Below, in pieces: positions 1-8,738 of a DNA stretch of 64,000 bases (position 1 is the stretch's first letter; each line of letters begins with the position of its first letter). The notes under the pieces were generated by a model. The model worked only from the letters and a program-made list of their open reading frames with translations. It was not told where the DNA came from and did not search any database. This DNA comes from Acidobacteriota bacterium (lineage in GTDB: Bacteria; Acidobacteriota; Thermoanaerobaculia; Multivoradales; Multivoraceae), in contig JAJCXN010000054.1 of assembly GCA_029263415.1 (NCBI GenBank), positions 186,001 to 250,000 on the forward strand, given 5' to 3'. The translations under genes were made by a program, and so were the position numbers.

Positions 1-586
1 CACCCAGGCGTCGCGACGATGCGATGGCTTGGAGGCCCGCGACGCCCGCTCCAATCACGAACACTCGGGCGGCGGCCACTGTGCCAGCGGCCGTCATCAG
101 CATTGGGAACATTTTGGGTAGATGGTCGGCGGCCATCAAAACGGCCTTGTAGCCGGCGATGGTCGCCATGGACGAAAGGACGTCCATGCTCTGTGCTCTC
201 GAGATACGGGGAATGGTCTCGAGCGCGATGATCGAGACACCGGCCGCAGCCGCGGTTGCAGCGGAGGCGGGGTTGCCGAGCGGGTCTTGCAAGCCGAGCA
301 AGAATTGTCCTGGCTTGGCGTCACGGATCTGCTGGTCGCCAGCGGGATCGGCTCCCGGTCCGCGTACTTGCACGATGAGCTCGGCGTTGCTTGTCGTTGC
401 AGAACGCGAGCTTTCAACGGTGGCCCCGGCGTTTGCGTACTCCTCGTCGCTATAGCCGGCAGCAGTGCCAGCGCCGCTTTCGACCGTGATGCTGTGGCCG
501 AGCTTGGTCAGCTGACTGACGTTGTTCGGCACCAGGCCGACGCGCCACTCTCCGGCGTGAGTTTCCTTGATGAGGGCAATCTTCAA
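1..586 (-). CDS. pntA: NAD(P) transhydrogenase subunit alpha, N-terminal part (runs off the window)
   Basis: The minus-strand frame from TTG 586-584 gives 195 residues beginning MKIALIKETHAGEWRVG, the typical start of PntA and alanine dehydrogenase. It continues with PRISRAQSMDVLSSMATIAG and LPKMFPMLMTAAGT, which are characteristic of PntA. It reaches the NAD-binding GxGxxG segment (VIGAGVAGLQAIA) just before the window edge. The TTG start is chosen because the family motif begins there and AGGA lies about 10 nt upstream (597-600). There is no in-frame ATG nearby. The protein forms the NAD(H)-binding part of the proton-translocating transhydrogenase, which couples NADPH formation to the proton gradient. 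The rest of pntA, and probably pntB, lie left of position 1. Identification is secure; the start is fairly secure. Confidence 0.92.
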   Translation of the reverse strand, partial: MKIALIKETHAGEWRVGLVPNNVSQLTKLGHSITVESGAGTAAGYSDEEYANAGATVESSRSATTSNAELIVQVRGPGADPAGDQQIRDAKPGQFLLGLQDPLGNPASAATAAAAGVSIIALETIPRISRAQSMDVLSSMATIAGYKAVLMAADHLPKMFPMLMTAAGTVAAARVFVIGAGVAGLQAIASSRRLG

Positions 587-1006
587 CTGAAGGGAGTCCT
601 TTCTATGGCCGATCTATGGCCGATCTATGGCCAATCTATGGCCGATCCATGGCCAAATGGTTCGCTTGGGCGATCACTCTTAGGATCGACGCAACAAACA
701 GCCGTTGTGGTTCACGTGGCTTCCCGCGGCTTCAGACCAAACGTCCGGGTGCGCCGAGAGTTTGGTTTGCTGCCAGGTGGATCTGCCTTGAGATTCTTGC
801 GCGAGCGCCGAGTCTTCCGAAGGCCCGGTGGATCTTGAAATGATGGAGGCGATTGGGTTCGAGCTTTCGATTCTAACTGTCATAGCGGCCCGATAGTGCA
901 ACACAGGGGCAACACCTACGCGCTGTGAGCCGCTGTGAGCCACCCTGGCAGCCGCGCGATCGTGAGCCGGTCGCGAGCTCGCCGGTACTGGTCTCCAGTC
1001 TCTTGG
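587..1006. other. Intergenic region between pntA and the class V aminotransferase gene
   Basis: About 420 bp without a convincing gene. Both flanking genes are on the minus strand, so this is the pntA leader and promoter region. It holds the 11-bp tandem repeat and a short duplication (GCTGTGAGCC twice near 921-942). The ORFs that cross it on the plus strand run through pntA antisense and have no family resemblance. No clear -35/-10 pair with good spacing was found. Confidence 0.6.
602..656. repeat. Five-copy 11-bp tandem repeat upstream of pntA
   Basis: Five consecutive 11-bp units start at 602, 613, 624, 635 and 646, with consensus TCTATGGCC(G/A)A. Units 1, 2 and 4 are identical. Unit 3 differs at one base and unit 5 at two. 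The array lies 16 to 70 bp upstream of the pntA TTG start, so it is within the leader or promoter. Copy number may vary between strains. Whether it affects expression cannot be seen. Confidence 0.9.
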
Positions 1007-2236
1007 TTATGGGGTGATGCGTAGGAAGGCCTCTCCCAAGCGCCTGACCTCTTGTTCGGTGTTGTAGTGCGCCAACCCAATTCGGACCATTCCTCCAGAC
1101 CCGGTGAGGCCCAGCTGGTCGACCACATCAACCGCGTAGTAGTGGCCGTCCCAAACGAAGATGTCTTGATCGCCAAGTGCTTCGGCGACGGCGCGTGGGG
1201 TGTGACCCTCGACGGTGATGGAGACGGTTGGGACGCGTTCGGTCGCGCGGTCTGGGTCGGTGATGCCATAGACAGTGATCGCTGGGTTTGCTCTCAGCGT
1301 CTTGATCAGGATGTTGCAAAGATCTTGTTCATACTTCTGCATGACGCCGAACGACTCAACCAGTCGGCTCCGGCGGTCGGAGGTGGCGGTGCCTGTGGTG
1401 CTTGCGAGCCCGGCGAGGTAGTTGATCGCAGCGGTAGTTCCAGCGATACCTTCGTGGTTGAGCGTCCCGGTCTCAAACTTGTCCGGTGCTGAATCCTTTG
1501 CTGGACGAACCTTGTAGGCCTCAAGTTCTTCGAGCAGGCTGTGTCGGCCCCACAGGATGCCGACGTGTGGGCCGAAGAACTTGTAAGCGGAACAGGCGAG
1601 AAAGTCGCAGTCGATGTCGCTCACCGAGATCGAGCAGTGCGGTGCGTACTGAACAGCGTCAACGAAGCTCAGCGCACCCACGGCCTTCGCCTTGGCACAC
1701 ACCTCAGCCACTGGATTGATGGTGCCGACTGCGTTCGACGCCCAGCCGATCGCGACCAGCTTGGTCCGTTCGCCGATCAACTCGTCGAGCTGATCGAGGC
1801 GCAGGGTGCAGTCGGTGGGATCGAAGTCGAGATGCTTGATCGTGGCGCCAGTGTCGCGCGCCAGGGTCGTCCACGGGGAGATATTGGCGTCGTGATCGAG
1901 TCGGGTGACAACGATCTCGTCTCCTGGTCTGAAACGAGAGGCAAGTGACCGAGCCAAGTTGAAGGTCAGCGTGGTCATGTTCTGGCCGAAGACAATCTCG
2001 TTCGGTTGAGCGTCGAGTAGGTCTGCCGCGGCCTGGCGCGCGTCGGACATCACGGACTCGCTGCTGCGGCTGGTCCTGAAGGCGCCGCCGAGGTTGGCGT
2101 TCTGATGGGTGTAGTAGTAGGAGACAGCGTCGATCACGGATTGCGGGACCTGGGTGCCACCGGGGTTGTCGAGGAAGATGGCGTTGCTCGACAACGCAGG
2201 GAACTGAGCACGGGATTTTGTTGGGGAGAAGGACAT
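1007..2236 (-). CDS. Cysteine desulfurase-like class V aminotransferase (VC1184-type family)
   Basis: A 409-residue PLP enzyme of aminotransferase class V. The N-terminus (FLDNPGGTQVPQSVIDA), the middle (VDAVQYAPH) and the PLP-lysine region (CSAYKFFGPHVG) match the cysteine desulfurase-like subfamily known from VC1184. That subfamily is distinct from IscS and SufS. The lysine of SAYKFFGPH is the expected Schiff-base residue. The IscS-type Cys loop is not obvious, so sulfur transfer to Fe-S scaffolds is not implied and the substrate is unknown. Length is normal for the group. The following plus-strand genes are metY-metX, so a role in sulfur amino-acid metabolism is possible but is only inference from proximity. 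Confidence 0.85.
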   Translation of the reverse strand: MSFSPTKSRAQFPALSSNAIFLDNPGGTQVPQSVIDAVSYYYTHQNANLGGAFRTSRSSESVMSDARQAAADLLDAQPNEIVFGQNMTTLTFNLARSLASRFRPGDEIVVTRLDHDANISPWTTLARDTGATIKHLDFDPTDCTLRLDQLDELIGERTKLVAIGWASNAVGTINPVAEVCAKAKAVGALSFVDAVQYAPHCSISVSDIDCDFLACSAYKFFGPHVGILWGRHSLLEELEAYKVRPAKDSAPDKFETGTLNHEGIAGTTAAINYLAGLASTTGTATSDRRSRLVESFGVMQKYEQDLCNILIKTLRANPAITVYGITDPDRATERVPTVSITVEGHTPRAVAEALGDQDIFVWDGHYYAVDVVDQLGLTGSGGMVRIGLAHYNTEQEVRRLGEAFLRITP

Positions 2237-2428
2237 TCGCGAATCGTATCGAGATTCGACTTTGGCCGCCTTGCGCAGAGTGTCCTTGCGGGTCTCAGGG
2301 GGTGAAGCGACTAGAGGGTTAATGCCTACGGATCGGAAGAAAATTCTCTATTGTGGTCTTTTGGAAGCAAGAGTTAGCACAATGAATTCGTAATCAAGTG
2401 CTGGGGGCGACATTCTGCCTTCGCGGCA

Positions 2429-2483
2429 TTGACCGGGCTCGCCTCTGCCCATAGCGTACGCTCTCTCGCCGACGCCCTATACT
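2429..2483 (+). promoter_or_regulatory. Possible metY promoter
   Basis: TTGACC (2429-2434) and TAGCGT (2452-2457) are separated by 17 nt. A better -10 match, TATACT, lies at 2478-2483 but without a good -35. Either could drive metY, whose ATG is at 2514. No recognisable SAM riboswitch was found in the leader. This rests on consensus matching only. Confidence 0.3.
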
Positions 2484-2501
2484 TCAGCCAGAGTTCGCTA
2501 G

Positions 2502-3821
<1,320 letters not shown>

Positions 3822-3896
3822 GGGTAGCTGAACAAGTCCCATGCTCGTTTTGTCAATCCTTCGATGCTCTCTTGCACCCGGGCAAGCAAGTAGCCA

Positions 3897-5015
3897 ATGA
3901 GCCTTTTTGGCGCAGGTGGAGCGCTCGTGTCGGGGCGAGTGGTCACGGCGGATCCGGAAGTCGGTGAGCGCGCCGATTTTCTGCACGTGTGCCGCCCGGA
4001 CACGACGGTGGTGTCAATCGATGAGCTGCTTGTACTGGACTCTGGTGAGCGTCTCGATGGGTTCGATATCGCCTATCGTAGTTGGGGTACACCGTCGCGA
4101 CGTGCAGTCTTGGTCTGCCATGCTCTGAGTGGCTCGGCCGACGTGGATGACTGGTGGCCAGGATTGCTCGAACCGGGTGGCCCACTGGATCCTGCTGATC
4201 GCTATGTCTTGTGTAGCAATGTGCTGGGCGGTTGCTACGGCAGTAGTGGGCCGTCTCAGCTCCATCCGGATGATGGCTTGCTTGTCGGTACGCGCTTTCC
4301 TGTCGTTTCGATCCGCGACGTGGTTCGGGCTCAGGCGCTGTGGCTGTCGGCGATCGGGGTCGAGGAGCTCGACTTAGTGATCGGCGGTTCGATGGGTGGC
4401 ATGCAAGTGCTCGAGTGGGCCGCTCTGTTTCCGGATCGAGTTAGAGCGATTGCACCTGTTGCCAGCTCCGCTCGACACTCTGCTTGGTGCATCGGAATCT
4501 CTCAAACGCAGCGAGCCGCGATCACAGCTGATCCGCGCTGGCACGCCGGCGTCTATTCAGCGGCCGACCGGCCCGCCCACGGTCTCGAGGTTGCGCGACA
4601 GATCGCGATGGTCAGCTATCGGTCCCGTGCCTCGTTCGAACAGCGATTCGGTCGTGATCGAGTGCAAGAAGGTGACTACGAGGTCGAGGACTACTTGAAC
4701 CACCATGGCCGCAGCTTGCGGGGCCGCTTCGATGCGGCAACCTACTACCGGATCACAGAGACCATGGACACGCATGATCTTGGCCGTGATCGTGGAAGTG
4801 TCGCTGACGCGTTGCGCAGCATCGAACAGCCGGCGCTGGTGGTTGGTATCGATTCGGATCTTCTCTATCCCTTGGTGGAGCAAGAAGAAATCGCTCAACA
4901 CCTCGCGGACTCGACTTTTGTACCGATCTCTTCGCCTCACGGCCACGATGGGTTCCTCATCGAGCAAAAGCCCTTGGCTAGCGCGTTGAGCGAGTTCATC
5001 AGGCTCCATCAGTAA
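3897..5015 (+). CDS. metX: Homoserine O-acyltransferase, MetX type
   Basis: A 372-residue alpha/beta-hydrolase of the MetX family, which acylates homoserine from an acyl-CoA. The early LVCHALSGSADV segment and the VLGGCYGSSGPS loop match the family. The nucleophile is S165 in GGSMGGMQ. The charge-relay residues are the Asp in VVGIDSDLLYP and the His in SPHGHDGFL. It pairs with metY upstream. Family membership does not settle acetyl versus succinyl donor use, because both activities exist among MetX proteins. The ribosome-binding site before ATG 3897 is weak. A GTG at codon 15 is a possible alternative start. Confidence 0.93.
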   Translation: MSLFGAGGALVSGRVVTADPEVGERADFLHVCRPDTTVVSIDELLVLDSGERLDGFDIAYRSWGTPSRRAVLVCHALSGSADVDDWWPGLLEPGGPLDPADRYVLCSNVLGGCYGSSGPSQLHPDDGLLVGTRFPVVSIRDVVRAQALWLSAIGVEELDLVIGGSMGGMQVLEWAALFPDRVRAIAPVASSARHSAWCIGISQTQRAAITADPRWHAGVYSAADRPAHGLEVARQIAMVSYRSRASFEQRFGRDRVQEGDYEVEDYLNHHGRSLRGRFDAATYYRITETMDTHDLGRDRGSVADALRSIEQPALVVGIDSDLLYPLVEQEEIAQHLADSTFVPISSPHGHDGFLIEQKPLASALSEFIRLHQ

Positions 5016-5124
5016 AGGGTGCGCAAGAAGTGAACTGGCACCAGACGCTTTGAGCGGCACCAGGCTGGAAGATTCCCGCTGTATGATTGTTCGTTCGAAT
5101 TCCCCGTCGATTTGAGGTGAACTG

Positions 5125-6165
5125 TTGAGTAAAGCAAAGAACTCGCTCCTGAGCATGAGACTCGCTGCGGTTGCCGTGCTGGCTACCTCGCTAGCGCTCT
5201 GGGCGCAACCTGGGTCGCAACCTAACCCAGATGAGCCACTGCCAAGTGGTGTCGAACAGCTTCTCCCACGCGGCCAGATCGCGGCGGTGTTTGAACCGAC
5301 CTTTGTCGCTGCCGAAGACGCCGAGATCAGCGACGACGCCTGGGTACTAGGCGTCGAGTTCGACGGTGTTGCTCGGGCCTACAGTCTCAACCTGCTCAAT
5401 CGTCATGAAGTGGTCAACGATCGCATTGGCGAGAAATCCTTCGCGGCGGTTTGGTGACCGCTTGCGAACACGGCCGTGGTCTACGGCCGACAAGTTGGTG
5501 GCAAGGAACTGAATTTCGAGGCGTCGGGGGCTTTGCTCAAAGCGTCTTTGGTGATGCGCGATCGGGAGACCGACAGTTGGTGGTCGATCATGACCTCAGA
5601 CGCAATCGGGGGCGACCTAGAGGGCGCGGATCTTGAGGAGATCGGAGGATCGGTGAAAGCGATGTGGGGTGATTGGAAACGCCAACACCCGAACACCACG
5701 ATCCTCTCTGTGAACGGCAAAGAGCACGAAGAGAACAACCCGTACGACAACTACTTCGCCTCAGACGATACCTTCCGTGGTTTGATAGTGGACGATCAGC
5801 GTTTGGCCGCTAAGGCGAATATCTTCGCTTTCCATCTCAACCCGAAAGGGGTGGGCAGGACGGTCGCCTTCGCTATCGAGCACGACGCCATGAGCAACGG
5901 CGTGCTGTTCAGACATCCCATGTTTGATGGCCGAGTTTTGCTTGCTTCACGAGTTGAAGGGCAGTCGTTTTATGCGTCGAGTGACATGTTCTGGGTTGAC
6001 AGCAAGCAAGCACCGCCCGTTGGCGCTAACAAGAAAATGCAGAAGGCCGCAGTGCGATCGTTGCTAGAGCTGGCTAGGGCTGGCAAGCTTGAAGCTGTTT
6101 CCGGATTCGACACATTCTGGTACAGCTGGGTTGCGGTCAACCAGGACAGCCAGTTACTTCAATAG
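5125..6165 (+). CDS. DUF3179 protein with in-frame TGA: candidate selenoprotein
   Basis: From TTG 5125 (GAGGTGA just upstream) the frame encodes an N-terminal signal peptide ending near ALWA, then DUF3179 sequence. TGA at 5455-5457 is codon 111. The same frame then continues for 235 residues to a stop at 6165, giving 346 residues with TGA decoded. Around the TGA the product reads FAAVW-TGA-PLANTAVVYGRQ. Family members have (V/T)(T/F/Y/W)CPLCNTA(I/V)(V/A)(F/Y) here, so TGA sits on the first conserved Cys. Downstream motifs (SLVMRDRETDSWW, GGDLEG) are intact. A SECIS-like hairpin follows at 5458-5498. TGA is used as a normal stop elsewhere in the window. Two readings are possible: a selenocysteine codon, which I favour, or a nonsense mutation or sequencing error that would make this a pseudogene. 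The biochemical role of DUF3179 is unknown. Confidence 0.75.
5455..5498 (+). promoter_or_regulatory. Candidate bacterial SECIS element after TGA codon 111
   Basis: TGA 5455-5457 is followed by a perfect 7-bp stem, CGGCCGT (5471-5477) with ACGGCCG (5483-5489), closing the loop GGTCT (5478-5482). A lower helix pairs CTTG (5461-5464) with CAAG (5491-5494), plus G5460-U5495 and possible C5458/C5459 pairs with G5497/G5498. The internal loop is CGAACA opposite one A. There are 20 nt between TGA and the apical loop, and its first two bases are G. This fits published bacterial SECIS constraints. GGUCU is also the apical sequence in the E. coli fdhF SECIS, which SelB recognises. SelB binding here is inference. 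Confidence 0.65.
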
Positions 6166-6223
6166 ACGCTAGTCGTTCAAACCGTGGCCTAGCGATCACT
6201 CCCAGCTTGGAAGGACCGCCCTT

Positions 6224-7081
6224 ATGCGGCTTCAAGGACGCAGACGCAGCTCGAATGTAGAAGACCGACGCGGGCGTGGCCCGAGGGTCGGCCGTGGAGC
6301 CGGTGTGGGTTGCGGTGGTTTGGTGCTGGTGGTCTTGTTTGCGCTATTGACCGGCAACGATCCCTCCGAGTTGATCAGCATGCTTGGCGGAGTAGGGGGC
6401 GGCCCAGCCGCGGGCGTGGATCAAGGGCCCGGGCCAGGGACTGATCCCAACGATGCTGGTCGAGTGTTTGTCGATCAGGTTCTTGCAGATATCGAAGATA
6501 CCTGGAACACGGAGTTCCAGCAGGATGGGCGTCGCTATCCTGAACCGACTTTGGTGCTCTTCACCGATCAAGTGTCATCTGCCTGTGGTTTCAATTCTGC
6601 GGCGGTCGGACCGTTCTACTGTCCGGCCGACTCCAAGGTCTATCTCGATCTCGGCTTCTTTGGCGAGCTGGAGCGCCGCTTTGGTGCCCCTGGTGACTTT
6701 GCTCGCGCCTATGTCATCGCGCACGAGGTTGGGCATCACGTTCAGAACGTCCTTGGTATCTCGAGTCAGGTGAGTCAACTGCAAGCAACAAGTCGCGAAG
6801 AAGAAGCCAACCAGCTATCGGTAAGACTCGAACTGCAAGCGGATTGTCTAGCGGGTGTGTGGGGTAATCAGGCTGCAAACCGCGGCCTGCTTGAGCGTGG
6901 TGATCTCGAAGAAGGTTTCCGTGCTGCTGCCGCGATTGGCGACGACACCATCCAGAAGCGATCGCGCGGCTATGTGGTGCCTGAGTCGTTCACGCACGGG
7001 TCAGCGGAGCAGCGACAACGCTGGTTCCGTGTCGGGCTCGAGAGCGGCGATTCGGACAGCTGCGACACCTTCGGTCGGTGA
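6224..7081 (+). CDS. Neutral zinc metallopeptidase, YpfJ family
   Basis: A 285-residue protein with an Arg-rich cytoplasmic N-terminus and one membrane segment (roughly residues 28-43, CGGLVLVVLFALL). A Gly-rich linker then leads to a zinc-peptidase domain with HEVGHHVQNVLG near residue 166. LQADCLAGVWGN follows and supplies the third zinc ligand region. FNSAAVGPFYCPADSKVYLDL is the other family hallmark. It is probably membrane-anchored with the domain in the periplasm. Its substrate is unknown. It follows the DUF3179 gene by 58 bp on the same strand and may be cotranscribed with it. Confidence 0.9.
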   Translation: MRLQGRRRSSNVEDRRGRGPRVGRGAGVGCGGLVLVVLFALLTGNDPSELISMLGGVGGGPAAGVDQGPGPGTDPNDAGRVFVDQVLADIEDTWNTEFQQDGRRYPEPTLVLFTDQVSSACGFNSAAVGPFYCPADSKVYLDLGFFGELERRFGAPGDFARAYVIAHEVGHHVQNVLGISSQVSQLQATSREEEANQLSVRLELQADCLAGVWGNQAANRGLLERGDLEEGFRAAAAIGDDTIQKRSRGYVVPESFTHGSAEQRQRWFRVGLESGDSDSCDTFGR

Positions 7082-7141
7082 ATCTCAGTGCTCGCTCGCG
7101 GTGGCCACGACGGCGCAGCTCCGCGCGTGGCTGTGGTTTGC

Positions 7142-7420
7142 CTAGGCTGTTCGATGCTGGTCGCCAACGGTGGTGGTCATCGGTGGGTCCGGCACCGGAG
7201 CAGTGGCGACCGTTTCGGAGGCGGGGGCCAACTGACGGTAGAACATGGCAAAGATGACCGCGCTGATGAGCGCGCCGGTCAGCGAAGCTGCGTAGACCAC
7301 CGCCAGGGCCGAGAGCAAAGCGCCAAGCACGGCGGCGGAACGCGGCAAGCTGCGGGCTGGACTGGGTTCTGGTCCGTGCTTCAAAGGTGAGGGTCTCATG
7401 GTTGCGATCGGGTATGTCAC
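7142..7420 (-). CDS. Small membrane protein, unknown function
   Basis: A minus-strand frame of 92 residues from GTG 7420, or 85 from ATG 7399. It has a Pro/Arg-rich N-terminus, then one long or two short hydrophobic stretches (AAVLGALLSALAVVYAASLTGALISAVIFAMFY), and a short polar tail. No family is recognised. It lies antisense between two plus-strand genes and has no strong ribosome-binding site. The single well-formed membrane segment with an Arg-rich flank is the main argument that it is real. A random frame in GC-rich DNA cannot be excluded. Confidence 0.45.
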   Translation of the reverse strand: MTYPIATMRPSPLKHGPEPSPARSLPRSAAVLGALLSALAVVYAASLTGALISAVIFAMFYRQLAPASETVATAPVPDPPMTTTVGDQHRTA

Positions 7421-7535
7421 CGTACCATATTTTGTTTGGCCAGGTAGCCGAGCTAGCGCGAAAGGGGGTAGGGTGCGACCCGTGGTAAAACGTCCTCAAG
7501 GCCACACTCAGTTGCCCCTTAGGAGGGAGAGTCCC

Positions 7536-8732
7536 ATGGCAGGCGCACTTGACGGAATCAAAATTGTCGACCTCACCGCGATCATCTCGGGCCCAATGGC
7601 GACCATGATGCTCGCCGATCAAGGCGCCGACGTGATCAAGGTTGAGCCCCCTGCCGGGGACAACACCCGAACCATGGGCACTCAACGCAACGGACTCTCC
7701 GGGATATTTGCCGGGGCGAACCGTAACAAGCGGTCACTATGTATCGACCTCAAGTCGGAGGACGGTGTTGCTCAGGTGTTGCGCTTGGTTCGCACGGCGG
7801 ATGTCTTCATTCAGAACTTCAGACCGGGTGCTGCAGAGCGCATGGGTTTGGGGGAGTCAGTGGTTCGCGCTGAAAACCCCGACATCATCTACGTCTCAAT
7901 AGCTGGGTTTGGCTTCGAGGGTCCCTACTCGCAGCGCAAGGTGTATGACCCGCTGATCCAAGCAGCATGCGGAATGGCAAGCGTGCAGGGACAGTCAGCC
8001 AACATCGGTGGTGACAGCGAGTTGGTTCGAGGCATCGTGTGCGACAAGGTCACGGCGCTCAATGCGGCTCAAGCGATCACTGCGGCGTTGTTTGCGCGCG
8101 AGCGAGGAGCTGGCGGGCAGCATGTGCAACTCAACATGCTCGATGCTGCGATCGCATTTCAGTGGCCAGATGTGATGTGGAACCACTCGCTACAGGGCGA
8201 AGGCATCACCGCAACACCGGACCTCGCATCGATGTTTCGGATCTCCCCGACGAGTGACGGTTCTGTGGTCATGGTGGCTGGCTCGGACGCTGAATTTGAG
8301 GGTGTCTGTCACGCGCTGAATCGACCGGACATTCTCGCGGACCCAGAGAACGCAACCATGTTGCAGCGCATGATGCACATGCGCGAGTTGAACGATTGGC
8401 AAGACGGCGAGCTGCTCAAGATGACCTCAGATGAAGCCTGCGCGCTCTTGGACAAGCATCAGGTTCCGTGCGCGAAGGTCAACCGGCCTGACCAACTGGC
8501 CAACGACCCGCAGGTTCGGATCAACGGCAGTATCTTCCTCGAAGAGCATCCCTTCGGAGGCGCGATACTGGGCGCCGCTCCCCCGACCCACTTCTCGCAG
8601 ACGCCGTCGACCGTGCGCAAGCCCGCACCAGCTCTGGGCGGTCACAACCGTGAGGTGCTAGGAGAGGCTGGAACCACGCCCAAAGAGATCGACCGCTTGG
8701 TCGAAGCCGGCGTGCTCCGTCAGCAGCCGTAG
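7536..8732 (+). CDS. CaiB/BaiF family CoA-transferase
   Basis: The frame is open from 7398, but ATG 7536 follows an AGGAGGGAGA ribosome-binding site and begins at the family N-terminus (MAGALDGIKIVDLTAIISGPMATMMLADQGADVIKVE), giving 398 residues. The class III motifs FAGANRNKRSLCIDLK, the FRPGAAERMGLG region and the C-terminal LGGHNREVL are present. The catalytic Asp is expected in the segment around KVYDPLIQAACGMASVQG. The enzyme moves CoA between carboxylic acids. The exact acids cannot be inferred and no substrate-defining neighbour is present. Confidence 0.92.
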   Translation: MAGALDGIKIVDLTAIISGPMATMMLADQGADVIKVEPPAGDNTRTMGTQRNGLSGIFAGANRNKRSLCIDLKSEDGVAQVLRLVRTADVFIQNFRPGAAERMGLGESVVRAENPDIIYVSIAGFGFEGPYSQRKVYDPLIQAACGMASVQGQSANIGGDSELVRGIVCDKVTALNAAQAITAALFARERGAGGQHVQLNMLDAAIAFQWPDVMWNHSLQGEGITATPDLASMFRISPTSDGSVVMVAGSDAEFEGVCHALNRPDILADPENATMLQRMMHMRELNDWQDGELLKMTSDEACALLDKHQVPCAKVNRPDQLANDPQVRINGSIFLEEHPFGGAILGAAPPTHFSQTPSTVRKPAPALGGHNREVLGEAGTTPKEIDRLVEAGVLRQQP

Positions 8733-8738
8733 TTTGCT

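Noticed and set aside
122-838. 238-residue plus-strand ORF
   Set aside because: It is antisense to pntA and runs through the 11-bp repeat; no family resemblance.
5089-5104. TTCGAATTCC resembling a tRNA T-arm before the DUF3179 gene (possible selC)
   Set aside because: No acceptor, D-arm or anticodon structure is present in the 109-bp gap.
7398-7535. Upstream extension of the CaiB/BaiF frame
   Set aside because: ATG 7536 has a strong ribosome-binding site and starts the family motif.
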